Origin: Juglans regia | Lineage: Eukaryota; Streptophyta; Magnoliopsida; Fagales; Juglandaceae | Assembly: GCF_001411555.2 (NCBI RefSeq) | Contig: NC_049912.1 | Span: 19,390,341 to 19,454,340, forward strand | Length of the DNA stretch: 64,000 bases | Direction of reading: 5' to 3' | Part shown: positions 35,365 through 45,174 of the stretch, piece after piece | Layout of the letters: every line of letters starts with the position of its first letter | Numbering within the stretch: the stretch's first letter is position 1 | The notes under the pieces: model-generated | Databases searched by the model: none | What the model was told of the DNA's origin: nothing | Seen by the model: the letters and a program-made list of their open reading frames with translations, nothing else | Position numbers and translations under genes: made by a program

Positions 35365-35584
35365 GCGACAAAAAGAAAATTTCATCTTGCGACGCACAAA
35401 ATCGTCGCAAGTAACATATTAATTTGCCGTAAAACTCATTTTAATGAAAACCCATCGTTTAAGGGTAGACGCGATTTTAGATGGCTGCAACGAGTTCTAA
35501 ATCGAAGAGATACATATATTTTGCGTCGTTTTTTTTTCGACGATTTTATAATCGCTGGAAAAGACCAGTTTTCTTGTGGTGTGA

Positions 35585-36265
35585 GGACTTAGAATTAGCA
35601 AGAAGTTAGGTTACGACATCATGTACATTAGTATGTAACTGCTTTTCAAAATATATATTTTCCAGTTGCATATTAATGTTTTTGTGTGCTTTTGGAAATG
35701 ATGATCTGCTAATATTGTAATGGATGTCATTGTATTCAAGTGGTAATGGAAAAGTGGTTTAGCAATGTGTTGTGCAAGAGTAATGATCGAGCCTTGATGT
35801 GATTATAGGTTGTGCTTGTGCAATAGACTATACTTGATAGTTATTGCCTCAAATAGAGCCACGTTATTTAAGTCCAATTGTTTGAGTGATTGATGGTGCT
35901 TTAAGCACTGCAATGTTTGTTGATGATTGCAAATAAATTGGTCCTTGTGCAATGGATGTATTTAAGTTTATAAGCTTTGGGGGAAAATTGTAACGTGTGT
36001 ATGATTGTTTTCTTGCAATGGTCTTTCTGTAGTACATGTAAGAATAACATGTACTGCAGTGTTAAATGTATATACAAAATATACTGCAGTACATGTACAT
36101 CCCGTGCCCATTGAAAATCCTGTAAATTGACATATAGCTTTATCCTAGAAAATCAGTACTAGTAGTGCAATTGGGGAGCCTTATTGGCAAGATCTAACAT
36201 TCGTATTCTACACACAATTAGTAACAACAATTGCAGAGCCCATTTGAATGCAATAAATAAATTTT
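35585..36265. other. CACTA A sequence right of element B, no gene
   Basis: Sequence to the right of the TGA duplication, presumed to be the continuation of the outer CACTA element. It is T/G-rich, with no coding region seen. A repeated AATGTA/TACTGCAGTACATGTA patch lies near 36,033-36,100. Confidence 0.4.
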
Positions 36266-36269
36266 TTTA

Positions 36270-36590
36270 TCCGTAGTTGCAACGATATGTTACAGTTCAT
36301 AAATTAGCAATGAGTCTCGTTGCAATTAATAAATTTATCTCCAACGAATTACATAATTTGTTGCAATTAATAATATTAGTGGTTGCACAACTATATTTGC
36401 AATGAATTCTCAATTCGTTGCAAGAAGAAATTTTCAATGATTTTTCATCATTCGTTGCAAGAAGAGACTAATTGCAACCATTTGCAAATCGTTGTAGCAA
36501 TATATTTGCAATGACTTCGAAATTCGTTGCAAAACAACATTTGCAACGATTTATCAATTCGTTGCTTAAAGATATTTGCAAAGTATAATG
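36270..36590. repeat. right subterminal repeats of CACTA A, block 1
   Basis: At least ten TTGCAACGA or TCGTTGCAA variants in both orientations, the same motif as at 7130-8035. Confidence 0.7.
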
Positions 36591-36599
36591 ATAGATACA

Positions 36600-37560
36600 A
36601 CCGCCTTATCTAACCGGCATGTCCATGTCATTTAATAAAACGGTGTGTTTTTCATCTATTTTATTTTCTTCTTCCTCTCTTCTCTATTTCATTCCCCCCC
36701 TCACTCCCTTGAATATTCATTTCCCCCTCCCTCTCCCTCCCTCCATCTCCGTCAGACCTCTTCCTCTCCCTCTTCCTCTCCATTTTGTTTTCTCCTCCCT
36801 CTTACTCTCCATATTGTAACCCTAAATCCATCCCTCTCCATCTCCATGGGGACATTACCGTGGGTTGTTTGAAGGCCAATAGATTTCTACTTCTTAGATC
36901 AAATCTCCATGATTTCAGAACAATGGGCCATGGTATTTGAGCATGCAGCAAATGGAAGCTAGCAAGAAACCCAAAAAGAAACAAAAAAGAAGAAAGAAAC
37001 AGAGAAAGGGAAAGATCTCATGTAGTTTTATTGCAGAAAGAAACAACATTTTTATTGTTTATGGGATTTGGGTGAAAAAGGAGTGAATCAATATTCCCAA
37101 AAGCTGAGATATATTTTAAAAAAAAAAATCAACCAAAAAAAAAAATCCACTGATTGTGTATTTTCTGGCCGTAAAGAAAATAACACGTTGGTCTTCACTA
37201 TAGCAACTCATATTATCCCAACAACCTTCAGGTGCTATTTGGATCTTCTTCTAAGTATTGATTCTTAACTATTACAAAATTATAAATGTTCTCCTTGTTT
37301 CCCTTTAGATTGATAACAGTAAGATTCTATTAGAAAAACTCAAAGCTGTCATGGAAAGGGTTGGGGGCTTTGGTTTTACCGAGGTTGCAGAAGAAATTGA
37401 GTTGTTGGAACGAGGGTGAGCGTAGCTTATAAAACCGAAAAGAAAGAAAATTTTAGTCTGCTGTTTCACAAAATTTCTTATGTTTCAGTAGTTTTTTTTT
37501 AATTTTATTTTATATTTAATATATCTGCTACGTGGCATACCGATTCCCCGGAATTCCCAC
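36600..37560. other. foreign segment between subterminal blocks, possible captured gene fragment
   Basis: The pattern changes sharply here. First comes a pyrimidine-rich, 5'-UTR-like tract (36,650-36,840), then MGTLPWVV and a stop, then mixed sequence. At 37,309-37,419 a clean acceptor-like CCCTTTAG is followed by an open stretch encoding IDNSKILLEKLKAVMERVGG and FGFTEVAEEIELLERG, ending in TGA. The peptide has normal coding character but I do not recognise the protein. CACTA elements often carry such pieces of host genes. Confidence 0.4.
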
Positions 37561-37569
37561 CCCTGGTTG

Positions 37570-38215
37570 TCTATAGCAAGGCTGATTTGCATATTCATTG
37601 CTAAAAAATTTGCAACTATTTATCGTAAAATTTATTCGCTACGAGTTATGAATTCGTTGCTAAAAGATATTTGCAACAATTTGCTAAATCGTTCCTAAAA
37701 TATATTTAGAGTGATTTTTTCACTTCATTGCGAGCCGATATTTGCAATGGATTTTATTATATTTGCAACGCCATATTCGTTGGGAATAAAAAAGAATTGC
37801 AAGGAGAATGTGTTTCGTTTGTAAAAGGCTAACCATTTGCAACGCACTAGTATTCGCAAATTAGGACAATTGTTATTTGCAACGAAAGGCTTGATGGATA
37901 TAAAAGGTAATTGCAACGATAAAGTAATCTCGTTGGTGAAGAGCAAGTATTTGCAATGAAAATGAACTTAAAGTACTTTCTGTGCAATTGCAACGAAAAG
38001 ATCTGTTTTTGCAACGATGATATTTCGTGGCTAAAAATGGTTATGAATTGCAACGAAAAAACTCATCGTTGGAATATACTTTGAGCATGGCTACATTTGC
38101 AGAACTACGGCAACGAAAAGTAGTCGTTGCAAATAATTTTTCGTATCGAGAAGTCGACTTTTTGCAACAAATTGTTTCGTTTCGTCGCAGATAGTGATTT
38201 CTATTGTACTTGGTT
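37570..38215. repeat. right subterminal repeats of CACTA A, block 2
   Basis: About twenty TTGCAACGA-like motifs in both orientations. The stretch ends in TTTCTATTGTACTT, which may be the mutated CACTA terminus. Confidence 0.65.
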
Positions 38216-38709
38216 CCATATTAATTAAAGTGCTGGCTGGGTTGAGTTTTGGAATACATATATATATAGTCAAGCTGCATGAGATCAGAAGGTCATGATG
38301 AGTAGTGCATGATCATGAGCATATAATAATACTATATATATATATATAATATAATACATGCAAACATGCACCTAATGCTTTACGTGCTTCTTCTCAAGAT
38401 TTTCTGGTTCTTCTTTCTTTCATTAGACTGGGAATGGGAATCCGATTAACTGATCACTAGAAATTGGAAACTCTATCTTACCAGCATCTTTCACTTGATC
38501 CACAACGCAGCTTCAGAAAATTGTTCTAAGATATTTGAGCAAATAAGTAGTATACTCATGTTACTATAGATCGAGACGTTATAAACTGCATGGGATATTG
38601 TCTAATTTCTATATCATGCGTTTTTTTGTCACTCATTAATCATATCGATTCCTTAATTCATCAATCAACTCCCAACCTATTTGTCAATTAAAGTACAATA
38701 GACGCTAGC
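38216..38709. other. flank between CACTA A and the LTR retrotransposon, no gene
   Basis: AT-rich sequence with a short TA run (38,334-38,352). No gene seen. Confidence 0.5.
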
Positions 38710-39202
38710 TGATAAACCACGAAAGTCAGCAAGGGCCCGTAGGCCAAATCCGAAATATCTGGGCGCAACGTGGACGTAGGGGACGTAATGGGCGCAGGAA
38801 GAAAGGGACGTGAAGAAGAACGAACGCTTGACTGGGTCGCATGGACGGGGGACTGGGTCGCATGGCGCTGGGTCACATGCACTTGCAAACGGCGAATTTT
38901 ACGTAGTTAGTTCCGTTGTTTTTATTTCCGTTGTAAAGCTCTGTTTTACGTGGGCGTGCTCTGTTTACGTTGCTCTGTTTACGTGTTCTGTTTTTATGTT
39001 ATTCGGTTTTACATGCAAGTTGGGTTCCAAGTAATTAGCTAGCAGTTAGCCTCAATTCCGAAATTATTGTAAGTGGCTTACTTATTTAAGTAGCCCAGAT
39101 TATTAATGAAAGGCAGGAATTATTTTGCATTCTAATTGAGGTACATTCTCACCCGAAGAGAATAAATTATATTACTACTTATTTTTATATTGGGACCTAT
39201 CA
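38710..39202 (+). repeat. 5' LTR (493 bp)
   Basis: It begins TGATAAACCACG and ends GGGACCTATCA just before the primer-binding site. TG...CA termini with a 5-bp inverted repeat. Confidence 0.88.
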
Positions 39203-39219
39203 TTGGCCTCAGAGCCAGG
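39203..39219 (+). other. primer-binding site, initiator tRNA-Met type
   Basis: TTGGCCTCAGAGCCAGG lies directly after the LTR. It resembles the usual TGGTATCAGAGCC primer-binding site of plant LTR elements, with a two-base change (TA to CC). Confidence 0.7.
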
Positions 39220-39230
39220 TTCATTTTACT

Positions 39231-39905
39231 ATGGGAACCAATAAAGAGAGAATTGAACATCTGGAGGCTGGACTCGGTGAAGTTCAAGAGGGGCTACACC
39301 GGATGGAGCTAGGCATGGCGGATCGATTGCGACACGTTGAAGAGACTCTTAACCGTCTCTCTGATGTGCTCCTTGCCAACCAAGAACCTCCAAACCATGG
39401 TAATCCAAACCGTGAAGGTCACGAGGGGGGACGAATGGTGGTATCCTCCAAAACGGCAAAACTTGAATTTCCTCGATTTTCAGGGGATGATCCGACGGAG
39501 TGGTTCAATCGTGTGAATCAATTCTTTGAGTTCCAGAATACTCCGGAAGCCCAAAGAGTTTCTTTGGCCTCTTATCACTTGGAAGGAGAGGCTAACCAAT
39601 GGTGGCAATGGATCCGCAGGACACTCCGAGAAGAAGGTCGCGCTCTCTCATGGGCAAACTTTGAAAACGAACTCTGGGCTCGCTTTGGGCCATCAGAGTG
39701 TGAAGATTTTGATGAAGCCCTTTCAAGAATAAGGCAGGTTGGTTCCTTGCGGGACTACCAGCGGGAATTTGAACGCTTGGGCAATCGAGTTCACGGATGG
39801 ACACAAAAAGCTCTCGTAGGTACGTTTATGGGAGGCTTAAAAATGGACATCTCGGATGGTATACGGATGTTTAAGCCCCAAACACTCAAGGAAGCATTAG
39901 TTTAG
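39231..39905 (+). CDS. gag: gag of chromovirus, cut from pol by a one-base frameshift
   Basis: Starts ATGGGAACC 12 bases after the primer-binding site. The N-terminus is a coiled-coil-like helix (ERIEHLEAGLGEVQEGLHRM). The retrotransposon gag domain runs through about residues 65-200, with LEFPRFSGDDPTEWFNRVNQFF, LEGEANQWW and FGPSECEDFDEALSRIRQVG. The frame ends at TAG 39,903-39,905. The continuation expected from the family (LARMKDD, before the zinc knuckle) is present in another frame directly at the stop, so a single-base loss near 39,893-39,898 most likely split an ancestral continuous gag-pol. Confidence 0.88.
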   Translation: MGTNKERIEHLEAGLGEVQEGLHRMELGMADRLRHVEETLNRLSDVLLANQEPPNHGNPNREGHEGGRMVVSSKTAKLEFPRFSGDDPTEWFNRVNQFFEFQNTPEAQRVSLASYHLEGEANQWWQWIRRTLREEGRALSWANFENELWARFGPSECEDFDEALSRIRQVGSLRDYQREFERLGNRVHGWTQKALVGTFMGGLKMDISDGIRMFKPQTLKEALV

Positions 39906-39910
39906 CAAGA

Positions 39911-42900
39911 ATGAAGGATGATCAATTGGCGAGGCAAAGGAGATTTATAAGACCTGCACCAACAACACGAGCTCCCTTAGCTCTTCCACCTACTAATCGG
40001 GCATTACCACCAGGCCCTACCGCTCCAGTGCGACGGCTTACATGGGACGAAATGCAAAAGAGACGAGCTCAAAACTTATGCTTTAATTGTAATGAACGTT
40101 TCACTGCAGGACACAAATGCCAGGGCCCACGAATACTCATGCTAGAGAATTGCGAGGATGATAGCAATCTACTGGGTGATGATGGGAACGTGGAACAGCC
40201 AACGGAAGAGACACACGAGGAACTTCCTGAACCCGAAATCACACTGCATGCGCTAGCAGGGTGGACTGCACCCAAAACCATGCGGGTAGCTGCTAAAATT
40301 GGCTCTCATAACATCATCGTATTAATCGACAGTGGGTCAACCCACAACTTCATCAGTGAAAGATTGGCTAACGGGTTGCGTCTACCAGTAGCGCCAACCG
40401 AAACTTTCAACGTGCGAATAGCTAATGGCGACAAACTAAAGTGCCAAGGGCGTTTCGACCAGGTACGGGTGGACTTACAAGGCACTGTTTTTTCCTTAAC
40501 TCTCTATTCCCTTCCTTTAATCGGGCTGGATTTAGTATTGGGAATCCAATGGCTGGAAATGCTAGGATCCGTGGTATGCAATTGGAAACAGTTGACCATG
40601 GAGTTCCTTTGGGAGAACCAGACCAGACGGTTGCAAGGGGCAGATGGAGGACACATAACAGATGCATCAATGAAAGAGCTATCCAAAGAGGCTCACCAGA
40701 GCCACACGATTTTTGCCATCTGCTTACAAGTCAATACTAAGGGATCAACCGAAGAAATACATCCTGAGGTGCAGGAAATATTGCAAGAATTCTCGGAAGT
40801 ATTCCAAGAGCCCTCAACTTTACCGCCAGCAAGAGACATAGACCATTTCATTACACTCAAAGAAGGAACGGAGCCGATCAATGTCAGACCCTATCGGTAT
40901 GCATACTATCAAAAGGAGGAAATAGAGAAGCAAGTTCAAAATATGTTAAACTCAGGCCTCATCCGACCCAGTACAAGTCCCTTCTCATCACCAGTTCTTC
41001 TAGTGAAAAAGAAGGATGGAAATTGGCGTTTTTGCACAGACTATCGTGCACTTAACGCCGCCACTATAAAGGATCGCTTCCCCATTCCCACAGTAGATGA
41101 CATGTTGGACGAACTCTATGGTGCGTCGTACTTTACGAAGCTGGATTTAAGGGCCGGATACCATCAGGTACGAGTGAATCCTCCGGATATTCAAAAAACC
41201 GCTTTCCGCACTCATAATGGACATTACGAATATTTGGTTATGCCTTTCGGCCTGTGCAATGCACCTTCAACTTTTCAGGCTATCATGAACTCAATATTTC
41301 GTCCTCACCTTAGAAAATTCATACTAGTTTTCTTCGATGATATATTAGTCTATAGTCCTACTTGGGACCAGCACTTGTTGCATATTAAACAGGCGTTGAT
41401 GATACTAAAGCAGCAACAATTCTTTGTCAAAGCTAGCAAATGTGCCTTCGGACAACAAGAACTGGAATACTTGGGGCATATTGTCACCAATCAGGGAGTT
41501 AAAGTCGACGATAGCAAAATTGCCGCTATGGTGGCATGGCCACGACCCTCTAACATTTCCGAGTTACGTGGTTTTTTGGGTTTGACAGGATACTACAGAA
41601 AATTTGTCAAAAATTATGGCATGATTGCACGGACCCTCACCAATCTCCTTAAGAAGGGCCAATTCGGGTGGCATGAGGAAGCAGAAGCTGCATTTGTTGC
41701 TCTAAAACAGGCCATGACAACCACGCCCATACTTGCCATGCCCAACTTCAACGATAAATTCACGATTGAAACGGATGCCTCGGGCGAAGGAATTGGAGCG
41801 GTATTAACTCAGCAAGGCAGACCAGTGGCCTTCATGAGCCGGGCACTTGGAGTGGCAAAGAAGTCTTGGTCCACATACGCCAAAGAAATGCTAGCAATTG
41901 TGGAGGCAATCCGACTGTGGCGTCCCTATCTACTGGGCAGGAAGTTTTATATCCAAACAGACCAAAGAAGCCTAAAGTATTTGCTAGAGCAACGCATCAC
42001 TACACCAGAGCAACAAAAGTGGGTAGCCAAACTTCTGGGCTATGACTACGAGATAACATATCGCCCAGGACGTGAAAATTCTGCAGCCGATGCCCTCTCA
42101 CGAAAGCAAGGAAGCCCCATCCTCCATAATATATTTTTTTCTCAAGTAGATTTATGGGAAGAGATTAAACAAGCAGCACGGGAGGACCCTTACATCCAGT
42201 CCAAGGGCCGAATCGCAACCAACCAATCCAACGAAAACTACGTGTGGCGCAATGGCCTACTGCGCTACAAGAACAAGGTGATCGTACCTGCTGATCCTAC
42301 CTTACGGAACAAACTGCTTCACGAAATGCATGACACCAAGGTAGGCGGCCATTCTGGCATTCTGCGCACTTACAAAAAATTGGGGCAACAATTTTATTGG
42401 CCAGGGATGCTCAAATCAGTCCAAGAATATATTAAATGTTGCGAGGTATGCCAGAAAATTAAAACAGAAACTTTGGCGCCGGCAGGACTCCTACAACCTC
42501 TACCTATTCCATGCCAAGTATGGGACGACATCACACTTGATTTTATTGAAGGACTACCAACATCGCAAGGCAAGGATACCATCATGGTAGTCGTTGACAG
42601 GCTCAGTAAGTCAGCCCACTTCCTCACCTTAACACATCCATTTACAGCTAAAGGTGTTGCAGAAAAATTTGTGGAAGGCGTTCTGAAGCTCCACGGAATG
42701 CCCAGATCAATTGTCAGCGACCGCGATCCCATTTTTGTGAGCAACTTCTGGCAAGAATTCTTCAGAATGTCAGGCACCAAACTAAAGCTCAGCTCCGCAT
42801 ATCATCCGCAGACCGATGGCCAAACGGAAGTCGTCAATCGCTGCGTTGAGCAATACCTCAGATGCTTTGTACACCAATGGCCACGAAAATGGAGCTTCTA

Positions 42901-43675
42901 CTTACCTTGGGCTGAGTACTGGTATAACACCACGTATCATATATCGACGGGAATGACTCCTTTCCAAGCGCTATATGGTCGTTTGCCACCCACCATTCCA
43001 TCATACAACGAAGGCTTCTCACCAGTGCACGAAGTGGATCAACAGTTACTGAACCGAGATCAATTACTGCAACAACTCAAGTCCAATCTTGCACGATCGG
43101 TTAACCGAATGAAGCAATTTGCAGATCAAAAGAGAAGAGAAGTGTCGTTCGAGGTTGATGACTTAGTACTTCTGAAACTACATCCCTATCGCCAGCAAAC
43201 GATTTTTAAAAGAGTCCATCAGAAATTGGCTAGCCGTTTCTATGGCCCTTATAAGATTTTGCAAAAAATCGGATCAGTCGCCTATAAGCTTCAATTACCG
43301 GAAGGGTCACGCGTCCATCCCATCTTTCATGTCTCGCTACTCAAACGATACAACACTCAAGACGACAACACACAGTACAACACGGAATTGCCACCATTCA
43401 CTGATGATGGAGTCGTTGTGTTGGAACCTCAGTCTATTTTAGATCACCGCTGGATAAAACAAGGGGCTCAATTTGTAGAAGAAAGTTTGGTTCATTGGAA
43501 AAATCTACCAACAGAAGAGGCAACATGGGAACCTACAAAACAGCTGTCGGAGAGGTTTCCAGACATGGACCTTGAGGACAAGGTTCCACGTAATGGGGGG
43601 GATATTGATAAACCACGAAAGTCAGCAAGGGCCCGTAGGCCAAATCCGAAATATCTGGGCGCAACGTGGACGTAG
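39911..43675 (+). CDS. pol: pol of chromovirus: zinc knuckle, protease, RT, RNase H, integrase, chromodomain
   Basis: A 1254-codon open frame with all domains in order. Zinc-knuckle-like CFNCNERFTAGHKC is at residues 57-70 and protease VLIDSGSTHNF at about 137-147 (active-site Asp 140). RT includes WRFCTDYRALN and FFDDILVYS (about 474). RNase H has ETDASGEGIGAVL (about 620). The integrase HHCC finger (HDTKVGGHSG ... CCEVCQ) lies at about 807-848 and its core has DDITLDFIEGL (about 873), VSDRDPIF (about 934) and the Glu of QTEVVNR (about 969). The chromodomain (WIKQGAQFVEESLVHWKN ... ATWEP) lies at about 1180-1210. No internal stop. The ATG used here is artificial: gag and pol were probably one frame. 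The last 23 codons lie inside the 3' LTR. Confidence 0.93.
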   Translation: MKDDQLARQRRFIRPAPTTRAPLALPPTNRALPPGPTAPVRRLTWDEMQKRRAQNLCFNCNERFTAGHKCQGPRILMLENCEDDSNLLGDDGNVEQPTEETHEELPEPEITLHALAGWTAPKTMRVAAKIGSHNIIVLIDSGSTHNFISERLANGLRLPVAPTETFNVRIANGDKLKCQGRFDQVRVDLQGTVFSLTLYSLPLIGLDLVLGIQWLEMLGSVVCNWKQLTMEFLWENQTRRLQGADGGHITDASMKELSKEAHQSHTIFAICLQVNTKGSTEEIHPEVQEILQEFSEVFQEPSTLPPARDIDHFITLKEGTEPINVRPYRYAYYQKEEIEKQVQNMLNSGLIRPSTSPFSSPVLLVKKKDGNWRFCTDYRALNAATIKDRFPIPTVDDMLDELYGASYFTKLDLRAGYHQVRVNPPDIQKTAFRTHNGHYEYLVMPFGLCNAPSTFQAIMNSIFRPHLRKFILVFFDDILVYSPTWDQHLLHIKQALMILKQQQFFVKASKCAFGQQELEYLGHIVTNQGVKVDDSKIAAMVAWPRPSNISELRGFLGLTGYYRKFVKNYGMIARTLTNLLKKGQFGWHEEAEAAFVALKQAMTTTPILAMPNFNDKFTIETDASGEGIGAVLTQQGRPVAFMSRALGVAKKSWSTYAKEMLAIVEAIRLWRPYLLGRKFYIQTDQRSLKYLLEQRITTPEQQKWVAKLLGYDYEITYRPGRENSAADALSRKQGSPILHNIFFSQVDLWEEIKQAAREDPYIQSKGRIATNQSNENYVWRNGLLRYKNKVIVPADPTLRNKLLHEMHDTKVGGHSGILRTYKKLGQQFYWPGMLKSVQEYIKCCEVCQKIKTETLAPAGLLQPLPIPCQVWDDITLDFIEGLPTSQGKDTIMVVVDRLSKSAHFLTLTHPFTAKGVAEKFVEGVLKLHGMPRSIVSDRDPIFVSNFWQEFFRMSGTKLKLSSAYHPQTDGQTEVVNRCVEQYLRCFVHQWPRKWSFYLPWAEYWYNTTYHISTGMTPFQALYGRLPPTIPSYNEGFSPVHEVDQQLLNRDQLLQQLKSNLARSVNRMKQFADQKRREVSFEVDDLVLLKLHPYRQQTIFKRVHQKLASRFYGPYKILQKIGSVAYKLQLPEGSRVHPIFHVSLLKRYNTQDDNTQYNTELPPFTDDGVVVLEPQSILDHRWIKQGAQFVEESLVHWKNLPTEEATWEPTKQLSERFPDMDLEDKVPRNGGDIDKPRKSARARRPNPKYLGATWT

Positions 43676-44067
43676 GGGACGTAATGGGCGCAGGAAGAAA
43701 GGGACGTGAAGAAGAACGAACGCTTGACTGGGTCGCATGGCGCGGGGGACTGGGTCGCATGGCGCTGGGTCACATGCAGTTGCAAACGGCGAATTTTACG
43801 TAGTTAGTTCCGTTGTTTTTATTTCCGTTGTAAAGCTCTGTTTTCGTGGGCGTGCTCTGTTTACGTTGTTCTGTTTACGTGTTCTGTTTTTATGTTATTC
43901 GGTTTTACATGCAAGTTGGGTTCCAAGTAATTAGCTAGCAGTTAGCCTCAATTCCGAAATTATTGTAAGTGGCTTACTTATTTAAGTAGCCCAGATTATT
44001 AATGAAAGGCAGGAATTATTTTGCATTCTAATTGAGGTACATTCTCACCCGAAGAGAATAAATTATA
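43606..44067 (+). repeat. 3' LTR, truncated by 31 bases
   Basis: Matches 38,710-39,171. After AATAAATTATA it diverges abruptly into CGTTGATTG, whereas the 5' LTR goes on for 31 bases to its TATCA end. A G-run (GGGGGGG, 43,595-43,601) just upstream is the polypurine tract. Confidence 0.88.
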
Positions 44068-44534
44068 CGTTGATTGAACTAGGTGTTTGGCTTGTATTTG
44101 AAGCTCTCTTATAATTGCTGCGTACGTACCACCGTTTTTTTCCTGTATATAATACATATGCAGGCCTTTTATGCATCCATGGCGCCTTAACTTTATGCAT
44201 AGTTTCCGCATGAGACATTCTAGTTGGAATGCGTGCCGCACTTCCGCTTGCTGCTGATATGATTGAGAAAAAAAGACAGAAAAATACTAGGTATATATTC
44301 CGCCTGAAAATCTTTCACAAGTCATGATCGTGCGTAGCTGGATGGATAGGAAAAGTAAGTAATTTAGACATTTTGGAGAAATGATAATTTTCCACATGCA
44401 GGATGATCTTATCCTAATCTCACAAATTGTCACCATTTTATATTGCACTTTGCTTCTACCTAAGCCGAACTGTTTTTTTTTTTTTTTTTTTCTTTGAAAA
44501 TATATATATATTTATGCACTATATATAATTCTAT
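44068..44534. other. flank between LTR element and hAT 2, no gene
   Basis: No coding region seen; a T18 run is at about 44,473-44,490. Confidence 0.5.
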
Positions 44535-45174
44535 GGTAATATTAGGAGTGGGCAAAAACTCTGCCCACAACGACTTTGTCTTAGCTCCGATGGCACTCCG
44601 ACAGAGTTGGAGTTTTCGGAAATCGGAGACTGGAGTTTTTTTTTTTTTTTTTCAATTTCACATAATCAAAGTGACGTCGTTCCACTTCAAGAGGAACAAC
44701 GTCGTTCCACTTCAAAAGCATGACCCCCAACTGAAATAACTAAACAAAGTCGAGTGGAACGACGTCATTTCGTAAAGAAGGGGTCCAAAACGAAGGACCC
44801 CCTTCTTCCCCCCTCACTTTTGCAATTCCCATTTTGCATAGCCACACTCCACATGAGCACCTTGCACCTTTTTTTTCTCTCTCATTCCCACACTGTGCTT
44901 CACCTCCCCATCGTTTGCCGTTGCCTGAGGCCGCTACGAGTCACCTTCCGGAATTCATAAAACCAAAAATTATTTGTAAGCTCACTCACTTTGTTTTTTT
45001 TTTTTTTTTTTTAGAATTTTAGGGTTCCAAAATCCTTTAATTGTCATTGTTTGGTTTGAAATTTGTGAAATGTGTATGATTTGTTATTTACATTTCAATG
45101 ATTTCAATTTTTAGACTGTTAAATTTAAGAATTGTGGGATTTAAGTTTTGAAAAAATTAGAAGTTTTGGTTCCA

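Larger units (their letters stand above)
21710..35581. mobile_element. CACTA element B, 13.9 kb, 3-bp TSD TGA
   Basis: The left terminus is CACTACAAGAAATCAG at 21,710. The right terminus, in reverse complement, is CACCACAAGAAAACTGG, starting at 35,581. Both are flanked directly by TGA (21,707-21,709 and 35,582-35,584), the 3-bp TSD size of CACTA elements. Both tips lead into subterminal repeats of CGCCGCAA/GTCGCAA type (21,730-22,390 and 35,365-35,560). No TNP2 or Transposase_24 blocks were seen between them, so it is non-autonomous. Its interior was later, or already, host to a pararetroviral fragment and an hAT transposon. Confidence 0.8.
7107..38215 (+). mobile_element. CACTA (En/Spm) transposon A, about 31 kb with nested insertions; right end uncertain
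   Basis: The left terminus is CACTACAACAAAG at 7107, the canonical CACTA start. It is followed by about 900 bases packed with TTGCAACGA-type subterminal repeats in both orientations (7130-8030). The element carries remnants of both usual CACTA genes, a TNP2-type transposase and a second Transposase_24-like gene, on the plus strand. The same subterminal motif returns at 36,270-36,590 and 37,570-38,190, which should be the right subterminal region. The right tip is not intact: the best candidate is the degenerate TTTCTATTGTACTT near 38,200-38,213. A LINE, a Mutator-like MITE, Harbinger genes and CACTA element B lie inside. Confidence 0.6.
38710..44067 (+). mobile_element. Ty3/gypsy chromovirus LTR retrotransposon, 5.4 kb, young
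   Basis: Two direct LTRs (38,710-39,202 and 43,606-44,067) flank a primer-binding site, gag, pol and a polypurine tract. By eye, the shared 462 bases differ by about three substitutions and two one-base indels, so insertion was recent. The 5' LTR has the inverted ends TGATA...TATCA. The 3' LTR lacks the final 31 bases and no TSD could be matched (CTAGC on the left, CGTTG on the right). The integrase is followed by a chromodomain, which places it among the chromoviruses. Confidence 0.93.

Noticed and set aside
34951..35414. Several overlapping frames of 60-129 codons on both strands
   Set aside because: No recognisable domain, no splice structure, and they overlap each other inside the CACTA B right flank.
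36579..36600. Possible right end of CACTA A directly after the first subterminal block
   Set aside because: No TAGTG-type terminus is present, and subterminal repeats resume at 37.57 kb.
43492..43785. Minus-strand frames across the 3' LTR, also present in the 5' LTR
   Set aside because: They lie opposite the pol end and LTR and contain no known domain; the same frame in both LTRs only reflects LTR identity.
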